This document shows, one piece after another, positions 6,735 through 15,047 of a stretch of 64,000 nucleotides of DNA; positions within the stretch are counted from its first letter, which is position 1; each line of letters starts with the position of its first letter. The notes beneath the pieces are model-generated. The model did no database searches and was not told where the DNA came from. It saw nothing but the letters and a program-made list of their open reading frames with translations. The position numbers were made by a program, and so were the translations under genes. Source of the DNA: Mesorhizobium sp. B2-3-12 (GTDB lineage Bacteria; Pseudomonadota; Alphaproteobacteria; Rhizobiales; Rhizobiaceae); NCBI RefSeq assembly GCF_006442205.1, contig NZ_VFVR01000001.1, positions 372,001-436,000 of the forward strand. The letters run 5' to 3'.

Positions 6735-8108
6735 TTAGGCCGCCTTGGCGACGACACGGTTGCGGCCGCCACTCTTGGCTTCGTAGAGCGCGAGATCGGC
6801 GCGTTTCATCAGCGCCGCCACCGTGTCCACACCCTTCAGCACCGAGGACACGCCAACGCTGACGGTGACCTCGATCGTCTTGCCGTCGGCGCCGATGGCG
6901 AACGGCTTCTGGGCGATTTCGGCCCGGATGCGCTCGGCCACCTTCTCGGCCACGACGCCATCGGTGTCCGGCATGACCACGACGAACTCCTCGCCGCCGA
7001 ACCGGCAGGCAAGGTCGATGCCCCTGACGTTCTTGCGCAACCGCCGCGCGAATTCGCGCAGCACCTCGTCGCCGCCGTCATGGCCGTGCGCGTCGTTGAT
7101 GGACTTGAAGCGGTCGAGATCGGTGATCATCACCGACAGCGGCCGGCGCCGTGCCACGGCGCGGTCGAACAGCGTCTGCAGATGGCTGTCGAGATAGCGG
7201 CGGTTGTGCAGCCCGGTCAGGCCGTCGGTCACCGCCATCTCGATGGTCTGGGTGACGCTGGCGCGCAATTGGTCGTTATAGCGCTTGCGGCGCACCTGGG
7301 TGCGCAGCCGTGCCGTCAGTTCCTGCTGATCGATCGGCCGCATCAGATAATCGTTGATGCCGAGCTCCAGCCCGCGGATGATGCGCTCTTCCTCGCCCTC
7401 CTCCGCCAGCAGGATGATCGGTACAAAACGGGTGCGATCGAGCGAGCGCAGTTGCGAGCACAGCCTGAGCGGATCGAAATCGGCGAAGGCCGTCGAGATC
7501 ATCACGCATTCATAGGGCGTTTCGGCGGCCTGGAAGAACCCGGCATGCGGATCGCCGGTGACGTCGAGGTCGGCACGGTCGCGCAGCATCTTCTGGATGC
7601 GCTCGACCGACGATTTGCGCTCGTCGATCAGAAGCACTTTCGGCGTCGTGTCCTCGGAAGCGAAATTGCGGCTCAAGAGTTCCTCGATCCCGATGTTGCG
7701 GGTGGTCGAGGCGCGCAGCCTGAGCTCGTCGGTCAGCGACTTCAGCCGGACCAGGCTCTTGACGCGCGTCATCAGCTGCAGGTCGTTGACCGGCTTGGTC
7801 AGGAAATCGTCGGCGCCGGCCTCCAGCCCGCGCACGCGGTCGGAAACCTGGTCGAGCGCGGTGATCATCACCACCGGAATGTGCGACGTCGCCGGATCGC
7901 TCTTCAGGCGCCGGCAGACCTCGAAACCGTCCATCTCCGGCATCATCACGTCGAGCAGCACGACATCGACCTTGCCGTTCTCGCAGGTCTCGATCGCATC
8001 GGGCCCGTTATTGGCGGTCAGCACCTCGAAATATTCGGCCAGCAGCCGGACTTCCAGCAGCCGCACATTGGCAGGGATGTCGTCGACGACGAGGATCCGC
8101 GCGGTCAT
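6735..8108 (-). CDS. pleD: Response regulator / diguanylate cyclase PleD
   Basis: A 457-aa cytosolic enzyme making c-di-GMP from two GTP. The order is receiver domain 1 with phospho-acceptor D53 in LLDVMMPEMDGF, adaptor receiver domain 2 (about 155-275), then a GGDEF domain with catalytic GGEEF at 371-375 and an allosteric inhibition site RxxD (RGID, 362-365) five residues ahead. This is the Caulobacter PleD architecture, where DivJ/PleC phosphorylation drives dimerisation, pole localisation and the motile-to-sessile change. It follows divK by 33 bases on the same strand, so the two are one operon. All key residues are present, so it should be active and product-inhibited. Confidence 0.95.
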   Translation of the reverse strand: MTARILVVDDIPANVRLLEVRLLAEYFEVLTANNGPDAIETCENGKVDVVLLDVMMPEMDGFEVCRRLKSDPATSHIPVVMITALDQVSDRVRGLEAGADDFLTKPVNDLQLMTRVKSLVRLKSLTDELRLRASTTRNIGIEELLSRNFASEDTTPKVLLIDERKSSVERIQKMLRDRADLDVTGDPHAGFFQAAETPYECVMISTAFADFDPLRLCSQLRSLDRTRFVPIILLAEEGEEERIIRGLELGINDYLMRPIDQQELTARLRTQVRRKRYNDQLRASVTQTIEMAVTDGLTGLHNRRYLDSHLQTLFDRAVARRRPLSVMITDLDRFKSINDAHGHDGGDEVLREFARRLRKNVRGIDLACRFGGEEFVVVMPDTDGVVAEKVAERIRAEIAQKPFAIGADGKTIEVTVSVGVSSVLKGVDTVAALMKRADLALYEAKSGGRNRVVAKAA

Positions 8109-8141
8109 TTCACAAGGCTCCGGCTCGGCTGGAAGGGAACA

Positions 8142-8513
8142 TCAGGCATCGCCCAGATAGGATTTGATGGTTTCGATGAAGCGCGGCACCGAGATCGGCT
8201 TCGAAATATAGGCCTCGCAGCCGCCCTGGCGGATGCGCTCCTCATCCCCCTTCATCGCGAAGGCAGTCACGGCAATGACCGGGATGACGTGCAAATCATC
8301 GTCTTCCTTCAGCCATTTGGTCACTTCCAGTCCCGACACTTCGGGCAGCTGGATGTCCATCAGGATGAGGTCCGGCCGGTGCTGGCGCGCCAGGTCGAGC
8401 GCCTCAAGACCATTGCGGGTGCGCACCGTCTCGTAACCGCTTGCTTCGATGAGGTCCCGAAAGAGCTTCATATTGAGCTCATTGTCCTCGACGATCATGA
8501 CCTTCTTAGGCAT
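8142..8513 (-). CDS. divK: Cell-cycle response regulator DivK
   Basis: A single-domain receiver of 123 aa that relays the DivJ/PleC signal to the CckA-CtrA pathway. It has the acidic pair VEDNE at 9-13, phospho-acceptor D53 in [13 protein letters not shown], the switch threonine in [10 protein letters not shown] and lysine in YISKPIS. The start is [12 protein letters not shown]; the frame is open 58 codons upstream but this ATG gives the exact family length. It lies 33 bases upstream of pleD. The 247 bases between it and the divergent gene at 8761 hold the promoters of both; I see no clear CtrA full site there. Confidence 0.95.
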   Translation of the reverse strand: MPKKVMIVEDNELNMKLFRDLIEASGYETVRTRNGLEALDLARQHRPDLILMDIQLPEVSGLEVTKWLKEDDDLHVIPVIAVTAFAMKGDEERIRQGGCEAYISKPISVPRFIETIKSYLGDA

Positions 8514-8760
8514 CGATATCCCGTCCCGGCCGTCCTCCGCCCGGAGGTGACCGTCATGCGCCCTTTGCTTGAACGCACCAAACCCTGCTTCACTATACGG
8601 CAATATGATTGACGAAACGGAAACCCGCAGCCTGCAAAGCAGCACGAATTCCGCCTCGCCTCCCAGCGCGTCCAAAAGGCGCGCCACACGCTAATGGCTT
8701 GCCGCAAGCAACTCTTGCCATTACTGCGGGAGAGACTCATTCCACACACCGAAGGTAGTG

Positions 8761-9060
8761 ATGGCAAACGCAGCGTCAATGCGCGAAGAGGCCGAAACCA
8801 TTGCCGTGAAGGCATTGGGCTTCGTTGCCGGCGATCCGGAGCTTCTACCGCGCTTTCTGGCGATCACGGGAATAGAGGCGTATTCGATCCGCCGGGCCGC
8901 CGGCGAGCCGGGTTTCCTGGCCGGCGTCCTGCAATTCATCCTGGCCCACGAGCCGACCTTGATGCGCTTCGCCGAAGAGACCGGCACGCCGCCGGCCGCT
9001 GTCGGCAAGGCGTTGCGCGCACTGCCGCTCGGCGACGACAATCATGAGCGTTCCACATGA
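8761..9060 (+). CDS. DUF3572 family protein
   Basis: A 99-aa helical protein beginning MANAASMREEAETIAVKALGF. The text FVAGDPELLPRFLAITGI and EPGFLAGVLQFILAHEP match my recollection of DUF3572, a small alphaproteobacterial family of unknown role often found beside divK-pleD. GAAGG lies five bases before the ATG; a GTG directly ahead is an alternative start. Its TGA overlaps the ATG of the next gene (ATGA), so the two are translationally coupled. Confidence 0.75.
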   Translation: MANAASMREEAETIAVKALGFVAGDPELLPRFLAITGIEAYSIRRAAGEPGFLAGVLQFILAHEPTLMRFAEETGTPPAAVGKALRALPLGDDNHERST

Positions 9061-9719
9061 GCGATGATCCCGAAACCGCGCGCCAGATCGAGGAACTGGC
9101 GGCCGACGACCGGCCGCTACTGGTGCTCGATGTCGATGACGTCGTGCTCGAATTCATCCGCCCCTTCCCGCACTTCCTCAAGGCGCGCGGTTACGGCCTG
9201 ACGCTGGCGTCCTTCCGGCTGACCGGCAACATCGCCGAAACGGCCAGCGGCAGGCTGATCGAACAACCCGAAGTCACGGCGCTGCTGGGCGATTTCTTCG
9301 ACGCGCAGGCCGATTGGCAAAGCATCACCGATGGCGCCGCGGACGCTCTGGCGGGGCTTGGAAACCGCGCGGAAATCATATTGCTGACGGCCATGCCGCA
9401 CCGGCATCGTGCGGTGCGCCGCGCACATCTCGATACGCTGGGGCTAGGCTATCCGCTGCTGACCACCGAGATGGCCAAGGGGCCGGCGGTGGCCAAGCTG
9501 CGCGGCAAGAGCGGCCGGCCGGTGGTCTTCGTCGACGATCAGCCGCACAATCTGGCGTCGGTGCGGGAATCGGTCGCCGACGCAAATCTATTCCATCTCA
9601 TGGCCGACAATTCGCTGCGCGCGTTCCTGCCGCCGGTCTCGGACGATGTCGTCGTCGTCCAGGACTGGCATGAAGCCGCGCCGAAGATAGCGAATGCGCT
9701 GGGGCTCGGCGCGCGTTGA
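9057..9719 (+). CDS. HAD-superfamily-like protein
   Basis: A 220-aa protein with the HAD hydrolase motifs in order: D25-V-D27 in LLVLDVDDVV (nucleophile and acid), ILLTAMPH (motif II threonine), the lysine of TEMAKGPAVAKL (motif III) and VVFVDDQPHN (motif IV). It is therefore probably a phosphatase-like cytosolic enzyme, substrate unknown. A cap appears to sit between motifs I and II. It overlaps the DUF3572 gene by four bases and is followed by a strong bidirectional hairpin. The coupling to DUF3572 suggests a shared function, which is not known. Confidence 0.7.
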   Translation: MSDDPETARQIEELAADDRPLLVLDVDDVVLEFIRPFPHFLKARGYGLTLASFRLTGNIAETASGRLIEQPEVTALLGDFFDAQADWQSITDGAADALAGLGNRAEIILLTAMPHRHRAVRRAHLDTLGLGYPLLTTEMAKGPAVAKLRGKSGRPVVFVDDQPHNLASVRESVADANLFHLMADNSLRAFLPPVSDDVVVVQDWHEAAPKIANALGLGAR

Positions 9720-9734
9720 GGTAAGTCCCAAAAA

Positions 9735-9755
9735 GGAAAGCGCCAAGCGCTTTCC
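9735..9755 (-). terminator. Rho-independent terminator
   Basis: GGAAAGCGC (9735-9743) and GCGCTTTCC (9747-9755) form a perfect 9-bp stem with a 3-base loop. On the minus strand it is followed by TTTTT, so it terminates the gene ending at 9801. The stem may also stop plus-strand transcription from the HAD gene ending at 9719. Confidence 0.8.
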
Positions 9756-9800
9756 CCGGGAAGACCCTTTACAGTTTGCCGAAAGTTGCTCGAGGCCCCC

Positions 9801-11393
9801 TCAAGGGTTCAGCTTCGCCCCTGACCCGCCATTATCGCTGCCGCCGTCGTCGCTGCCGCCGCCATTGCCTTCGTTGGCGTTGCCGCCACTATCGACGCCG
9901 TCATTGTCCGCGCCGTCACCATCGTCGACGCTGTCGTCCACCGCCGGATCGGCGGGCTTGAGCATGACGCCGTTGACGGTCACCGAGCCGTCGGCCTTGG
10001 TGTTGATGACCCACTCCAGCTTGCCGTCCGGCAGCGTCTTGGCAAAACCCTTCGCCATGAGAGCGACAGGCACGTACTGCCCGACCTCTGGCTCCGCCTT
10101 CGCCGCTTCCTGCAGGTGCTCCATGATCTTGTCGAAGCCAGCGACATCGACCGTGAGATTCGCGTCGGGTTTCTGGCCGAAGCTTGTCATGTCGCCTTCG
10201 AGCGCGATCTCCATGTCCTTGTTCTTGACGGTGCTGTGGCCGATGACGACCTTCGGCGTCTTGGCCAGGAAGTCGGCTTTGAGTTGGTCGCCGAACTCGG
10301 CCGACAGCGGCGGATCCTGATTGAGATCAAAGGCTTCGATCGCCTTCTTCGCCATGCTGTCGAGATCGATATTGGCGCCGCCGAAGTTCAGGTCGATATC
10401 GGTGGGCAGCAGCGCGACGCTCCAGCTCGGCAAGAGCTGATGCGGCACGGTCAGCCCCGATGCCTTGATGCCATAGTTGACCTTGCCGTTCTGGGCGACA
10501 CCGTCGGAACCGAACGCGGTGCTGAGTTGCGTGGCGCCGAACGTGCCGATCGGGCTGTCGACCGCGAAATCCTTGAAGCCGTAGGTTCCGTCGATACGCT
10601 CCCACACCGGAAGCGCCGCCAGCAGAAGCGCCTTGAGCTGTGCCTGGTCTGCCTTCAGCGTCTTCTCGTCCTCATTGGCCACGGCGAACGCCAGGAGATC
10701 GAGCAGCGGCTTGGTCTGCACGCCCTTGCCGCTGGCCTCCACCGACAATTCCGGCGACTTCACGGTAACGGGAAAATTCAGTCCGCTCTCGGCATCACTG
10801 AACTTTATCGTTTCCACGAAGTTCGAAATCTTTTGCGAGGTCGTGAAATCGACGCCGCCATTGGCTGCCTTGGTGGCGGACAGCGTCGCGGTACCGGCAC
10901 CGGCGGTCATATCCATCTGCTGCTTGGCGTCCTGCGACGACATCGTCATTCCGGCCATCGAACTGGTGGCGCTGGTGAAGGCGGCCAGCTTGGGGTCGTA
11001 GACGCCGCTGCCCTTGCCGTCCTTGATCGAGAATTGCGTGTTTTGCTTTCCCTGGGGACCGTTGAATTCGAAGGAGGCGCTCTGCGAAAAATCCATCGAG
11101 ACATCCCAGGATCCGTCGCTGCGCGGCTTGACCAGCAGGGCGTAGGGCGCAAAGTCGAATTTCACCAGCTTCTGGTCGGGAAAGCTTGCTGCAAGCGCCT
11201 TGAAATCAAACACGATCTTGTAGGCGTCGCCTTCGGCCGAAACCTTCAGAATGCCTTTGTCGAGCGCCTGTTTGCCGACATAGCGCGACAGATCATCCGA
11301 CAATTGCTTGGCGCCCTGGCTGTCCACGGTCTGGCCGAAAGCAGGCGCGCTGAGCAGAAGCGCGGAAAAGGCAAGTGGCAACACACGGTTCAC
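9801..11393 (-). CDS. Secreted protein of unknown function with acidic Gly/Asp-rich tail
   Basis: A 530-aa exported protein. MNRVLPLAFSALLLSAPAFG gives a Sec signal peptide. The body, about residues 25-480, reads like repeated beta-strand units (alternating polar/hydrophobic, many V-x-V and G-x-D turns). The tail from about 480 is low complexity, rich in D, G, N and S, ending GSGAKLNP. I do not recognise a family; a YdgA/DUF945- or DUF2125-like periplasmic protein is possible but unproven. It is monocistronic, with a strong terminator 46 bases downstream. A periplasmic or outer-membrane location is inferred from the signal only. Confidence 0.7.
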   Translation of the reverse strand: MNRVLPLAFSALLLSAPAFGQTVDSQGAKQLSDDLSRYVGKQALDKGILKVSAEGDAYKIVFDFKALAASFPDQKLVKFDFAPYALLVKPRSDGSWDVSMDFSQSASFEFNGPQGKQNTQFSIKDGKGSGVYDPKLAAFTSATSSMAGMTMSSQDAKQQMDMTAGAGTATLSATKAANGGVDFTTSQKISNFVETIKFSDAESGLNFPVTVKSPELSVEASGKGVQTKPLLDLLAFAVANEDEKTLKADQAQLKALLLAALPVWERIDGTYGFKDFAVDSPIGTFGATQLSTAFGSDGVAQNGKVNYGIKASGLTVPHQLLPSWSVALLPTDIDLNFGGANIDLDSMAKKAIEAFDLNQDPPLSAEFGDQLKADFLAKTPKVVIGHSTVKNKDMEIALEGDMTSFGQKPDANLTVDVAGFDKIMEHLQEAAKAEPEVGQYVPVALMAKGFAKTLPDGKLEWVINTKADGSVTVNGVMLKPADPAVDDSVDDGDGADNDGVDSGGNANEGNGGGSDDGGSDNGGSGAKLNP

Positions 11394-11477
11394 GGGAATT
11401 CTCCGTTCGGTCGAGAGGCAAAAATCGTTTCGTACCTCTGGTAGGGAAATACCATCACGACTGCAAGACGATGACAG

Positions 11478-12059
11478 TCAGGTAGCAGGCTTCAGCACCA
11501 GCCGCATCAGCGGTCGGCCTGCCTTGCGCTCAACCAGCCTCTCGAACCCGGCCTTCACCTGAGACGAGCCGACGAACAGGCCGATTGATCGCGAATCGCG
11601 GGACAGGTCGATCGGGCAGGCCTCGACAAGCCGCGCGCCGTTCCCGCGGGCGAAATCGATGCCGCCTTCGACGAGGCGGTGCGTGATGCCCGTGCCACGG
11701 GCCTTGGCGCGGATGAAAAAGCAGGAGATCGCCCAAACGGCGGGATCGGCAGCGTCGGCGGGATCGATCGGCGCCGAGCCCCTGCCCTTGTTGTTCCATT
11801 CAGGCACGTCGGCGCGTGGCCCGATCTGCATCCAGCCGACCGCCTTGCCGTCCTCGAAGGCCAGCAGTCCGGGTGGCGGGCCGGCTTCGATGCGCGCCTT
11901 GATGTGATCCTTGTTGCGTTCGCGGCTGCTCTCGCGCCGCGCCGCCGGCGCCAGCCGGAAATGCGTGCACCAGCAGCCGTAGCAGGCGCCCTGCTTGCCG
12001 AAAAGATCCTCGAATTCAGGCCAGAGCTCAGGCGCCAACGGCACTATGGTCGTGCTCAT
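11478..12059 (-). CDS. GNAT-family N-acetyltransferase
   Basis: A 193-aa acetyl-CoA-dependent acyltransferase. The core GNAT strand and loop appear as VWAISCFFIRAKARGTGITHRLVEGGIDFA, where RAKARGTG is the acetyl-CoA-binding Q/RxxGxG/A turn. The N-terminal CYGCWCTHFRL is typical of a subfamily seen near stress genes. The start MSTTIVPLAPELW has GGGAG five bases upstream and is preferred over an ATG six codons earlier. It is divergent from dinB with only 77 bases between the starts, so the LexA box there could also affect it. The substrate is unknown. Confidence 0.8.
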   Translation of the reverse strand: MSTTIVPLAPELWPEFEDLFGKQGACYGCWCTHFRLAPAARRESSRERNKDHIKARIEAGPPPGLLAFEDGKAVGWMQIGPRADVPEWNNKGRGSAPIDPADAADPAVWAISCFFIRAKARGTGITHRLVEGGIDFARGNGARLVEACPIDLSRDSRSIGLFVGSSQVKAGFERLVERKAGRPLMRLVLKPAT

Positions 12060-12115
12060 GAGTTCTCCCCAGGCCAAGCTTGTCGCTGACCCTGCACTGT
12101 CGTACCATTGCGTTT

Positions 12116-12130
12116 GTTCTCTTTATGTTC
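12116..12130 (+). promoter_or_regulatory. LexA (SOS) box of dinB
   Basis: GTTC (12116-12119), seven bases, GTTC (12127-12130): exactly the alphaproteobacterial LexA consensus GTTC-N7-GTTC. It ends six bases before the preferred dinB ATG. A potential upstream ATG at 12125 lies inside the box, which argues against that start. LexA binding would block dinB transcription until DNA damage. Confidence 0.8.
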
Positions 12131-12136
12131 GCAGAA

Positions 12137-13453
12137 ATGGCGGCTCCTGTCAACAATCCCGATCACGGTTTTTGCCGTGACTGCCTGACGTTTCAGCGCG
12201 GTGAGACGCGCCGCTGCGAACGCTGCGGCAGCCCTCGCCTTGCCCGTCATCCCGAGCTCTACCGGCTGCATCTGGCCCATATCGATTGCGACGCCTTCTA
12301 TGCCGCCATCGAAAAGCGCGACAACCCGGCGCTCAAGGACAAGCCGTTGATCGTCGGCGGCGGCAAGCGCGGGGTGGTCTCAACGGCGTGCTACATCGCC
12401 CGCATCCGCGGCGTGCGTTCCGCCATGCCGATGTTCAAGGCGCTCGAGGCCTGCCCCGAGGCGGTGGTGATCGCGCCCAACATGGAAAAATACGTGGCCG
12501 TCGGCCGGCAAGTGCGCGCCATGATGCAGGCGTTGACGCCGCTGGTCGAGCCGCTGTCGATCGACGAGGCGTTTCTCGACCTCGCCGGCACCGAGCGGCT
12601 GCACGGCCTGCCGCCGGCGGTGGTGCTGGCGCGCTTCGCGCTGGCCGTGGAGAAGGAGATCGGCATCACCGTGTCGGCCGGGCTTTCCTACTGCAAATTC
12701 CTCGCCAAGATCGCGTCGGACTTCCGCAAGCCGCGCGGCTTTTCCGTCATTGGCGAGGCCGAGGCGATCGATTTTCTGGCACCCCAGCCGGTCACCATGA
12801 TCTGGGGTGTCGGCAGGGCGTTCAACGCTACGCTCGAACAGGACGGCATCCGCACCATTGGTCAGCTCCAGAAGATGGAGCGTGGCGACCTGATGCGCCG
12901 CTATGGGGTGATGGGCGAACGGCTATACCGGCTTTCGCGCGGTGAGGACGTCCGCCGCGTCGACCCCGACCAAGATGCCAAGAGCGTATCGGCCGAAACC
13001 ACTTTCGACACCGACATCGCCTCGCTGGACGAGCTTGTCTCGGTGCTGAGGGGCCTTTCGGAAAAGGTCTCGGCACGGCTGAAAAAGTCAGGCATTGCCG
13101 GGCGCACCGTGGTGCTGAAGCTGAAGACCCAGGATTTCAAGCTGCGCACGCGCAACCGTCAGCTCGGCGACCCGACCCGGCTCGCCGACCGCATCTTTTC
13201 AACCGGCGTGGACCTTCTCCGCAAGGAGACGGACGGGACGAAATTTCGATTGCTCGGCATCGGCGTCAGCGACCTTTCCGACGACGACAAGGCCGATCCG
13301 CCGGATCTGGTCGATGTCCAATCGCGCAAGCGCGCCATGGCCGAGGGCGCCATCGATGCGCTACGCGACAAGTTCGGCCGCAAAGCCGTCGAAACCGGCT
13401 ACACCTTCGGCAGGGGCCGTGATGCCCATCCGCCGGAGCCGATCGAAGAGTGA
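12137..13453 (+). CDS. dinB: DNA polymerase IV (DinB) with N-terminal zinc-knuckle extension
   Basis: A Y-family translesion polymerase of 438 aa. The catalytic residues are in [17 protein letters not shown] (first Asp) and [12 protein letters not shown] (DE pair). The palm/finger [14 protein letters not shown] and thumb [10 protein letters not shown] are present, with the little-finger domain at about 280-400. Ahead of the polymerase, about 40 residues carry two Cys pairs (CRDC and CERC), a probable zinc knuckle absent from E. coli DinB. I start at ATG 12137 because the ATG at 12125 lies in the LexA box. The leader is then very short, so near-leaderless translation is possible. SOS control is strongly suggested by the box. 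Confidence 0.93.
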   Translation: MAAPVNNPDHGFCRDCLTFQRGETRRCERCGSPRLARHPELYRLHLAHIDCDAFYAAIEKRDNPALKDKPLIVGGGKRGVVSTACYIARIRGVRSAMPMFKALEACPEAVVIAPNMEKYVAVGRQVRAMMQALTPLVEPLSIDEAFLDLAGTERLHGLPPAVVLARFALAVEKEIGITVSAGLSYCKFLAKIASDFRKPRGFSVIGEAEAIDFLAPQPVTMIWGVGRAFNATLEQDGIRTIGQLQKMERGDLMRRYGVMGERLYRLSRGEDVRRVDPDQDAKSVSAETTFDTDIASLDELVSVLRGLSEKVSARLKKSGIAGRTVVLKLKTQDFKLRTRNRQLGDPTRLADRIFSTGVDLLRKETDGTKFRLLGIGVSDLSDDDKADPPDLVDVQSRKRAMAEGAIDALRDKFGRKAVETGYTFGRGRDAHPPEPIEE

Positions 13454-13455
13454 AT

Positions 13456-13962
13456 TCAGGAGCGCTGCAGGTCGATCCGGCTCGTCACCACGCTCTTGCC
13501 GGTTTTCGGATCCGTGTCGATGACCGTCAGCCGCATGCCGTTCTCGCCTCGCTTCTCAACCGTCATTCGCGCCTTGCGATCGCCATTGACGTCCTTCGCC
13601 CAGCGGATGCCAAGATTGATGGTGTTGCCCGAACGGCTGCCGTTCAGCTGTGCTGGCCCTGTGCGGGATCCTACATAAACGCCACTGTATTTCGCACCGG
13701 AGACCTTCAAATTCGCGCTGATGGCTCGCGAAACCACAACGAGACCGCGACAATTGCCATCCAGCGAGAGCGAGGCAGAAGTCGCGTTCGACTTGAAGCT
13801 GCAAGAGACACTGACGTTCGGCACATCCGTGGTCACCTGGACAGTGCCCTTGCCGGCGAAATTACCATTGAACGACTGGAGAAACTTGGTCTCGTCGGCT
13901 TGAGCCGCGCCGGCGGCGACCACCAGGCAGCCAGCAAGCGCCACTTGCGCGAATAGTCTCAT
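13456..13962 (-). CDS. Secreted protein of unknown function
   Basis: A 168-aa exported protein. MRLFAQVALAGCLVVAAGAA with AQADETK gives a Sec signal peptide. AGGAG lies seven bases before this ATG, which settles the start against two earlier ATGs. The mature part is short and strand-rich (CSFKSNATSASLSLDGNCRG with a likely disulfide, then KDVNGDRKARMTVEKRGENG). I do not recognise the family. It converges on dinB, with only two bases between the two stops. Its periplasmic location is inferred. Confidence 0.7.
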   Translation of the reverse strand: MRLFAQVALAGCLVVAAGAAQADETKFLQSFNGNFAGKGTVQVTTDVPNVSVSCSFKSNATSASLSLDGNCRGLVVVSRAISANLKVSGAKYSGVYVGSRTGPAQLNGSRSGNTINLGIRWAKDVNGDRKARMTVEKRGENGMRLTVIDTDPKTGKSVVTSRIDLQRS

Positions 13963-14153
13963 GGAAACTCTCCTTGTCGACATTGGAAACGCACGTTTGC
14001 AAAACCACGGACAATATAGGGGCTCAACGCCCCTCGCCGTATCAGGTTCCGCCTGCGGCCTGACTGATCTGAAACGCCCTCGCCGCAACTGGCCCAGACG
14101 AATACACCGGACTAGCGATTGCTCCGGCAATCGCGGCCTGCGACATAGCTGAA

Positions 14154-15035
14154 ATGGCACCGACTCCCTCGATCCCCAAGGCCGCGTTCTGGATGGCGCT
14201 GTCGATCGCGTCGTTCCTGGCGATGTCGGTCGCCGGCCGTGCCACGACGGCCGAACTCAACGTCTTCCAGGTTCTGGAACTGCGCTCGGTGATCGGCTTC
14301 TTTATCCTTTTGCCGCTGGTGTTTGCGAGCGGCGGGTTCGCGGCGATGCGCACGCAGCGTCCCCTCGCCCATGTCGCCCGCAACGTCATCCACTATACCG
14401 GGCAGGCGGCATGGCTCTACGCATTGACCTTGATTCCGCTGGCCGTGCTGATTTCGATCGAATTCACCACACCGATCTGGACGGCTATCCTGGCGGTGAC
14501 TTTTCTTGGTGAAAGGCTGTCCCGGCCAAAGCTTGCCGCGATCGTGCTGGGCCTGATCGGCGTGGTGGTCATCGTTCGGCCCGGCGTAGGCTCGGTCGAT
14601 CCGGGCCATCTCGTCGTCCTCGGCGCGGCGGTCTGCTTCGGCATCTCGGTGGTCATGGTCAAGTCGCTGACGCGGACGGACAGCGTCGTGCGCATCATCT
14701 TTTGGATGCTGATCATCCAGTCGGTGGTCGGCCTCGTTCCAGCCCTTTACGAGTGGCGCAACCCGCCGCTGGACCTGTGGCCGTGGATCGTGCTGATTGC
14801 CTTCACCGGCATGTCGTCGCACTTCTGCATGGCCCGCGCGCTTGGCTATGCCGACGCCACCGTCATTTCGCCGATGGATTTCCTGCGCGTGCCGTTATCG
14901 GCGCTGATCGGCTGGCTGCTCTACAGCGAGCAGATCGACGCTTTCACCGCCGGCGGCGCACTGCTCATCCTGATGGGCAACCTGCTCAACCTGCAGCGGA
15001 AACCGGCAAGGCCGGCGGAAGTGGCGGCTTCGTAA
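14154..15035 (+). CDS. DMT-superfamily (EamA) transporter
   Basis: A 293-aa inner-membrane protein with about ten hydrophobic helices in two EamA halves. The first half holds VLELRSVIGFFILLPLVF and TPIWTAILAVTFLGERLSRPK; the second holds ADATVISPMDFLRVPLSALI and GWLLYSEQIDAFTAGGALLI, with the matching F/Y-x-E-x pattern at each half end. Such proteins export amino acids or other metabolites; the substrate cannot be told. No strong Shine-Dalgarno precedes the ATG (AGCTGAA only), and no better start is visible. It stands alone between a divergent secreted-protein gene and the convergent channel gene. Confidence 0.85.
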   Translation: MAPTPSIPKAAFWMALSIASFLAMSVAGRATTAELNVFQVLELRSVIGFFILLPLVFASGGFAAMRTQRPLAHVARNVIHYTGQAAWLYALTLIPLAVLISIEFTTPIWTAILAVTFLGERLSRPKLAAIVLGLIGVVVIVRPGVGSVDPGHLVVLGAAVCFGISVVMVKSLTRTDSVVRIIFWMLIIQSVVGLVPALYEWRNPPLDLWPWIVLIAFTGMSSHFCMARALGYADATVISPMDFLRVPLSALIGWLLYSEQIDAFTAGGALLILMGNLLNLQRKPARPAEVAAS

Positions 15036-15047
15036 AACCGCCGCCGA

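Noticed and set aside
6200..6735. rpmG (ribosomal L33) expected behind pleD
   Set aside because: Read on both strands; no L33-like sequence is present.
12125..12127. dinB start at ATG 12125
   Set aside because: It lies inside the LexA box; the ATG at 12137 is preferred.
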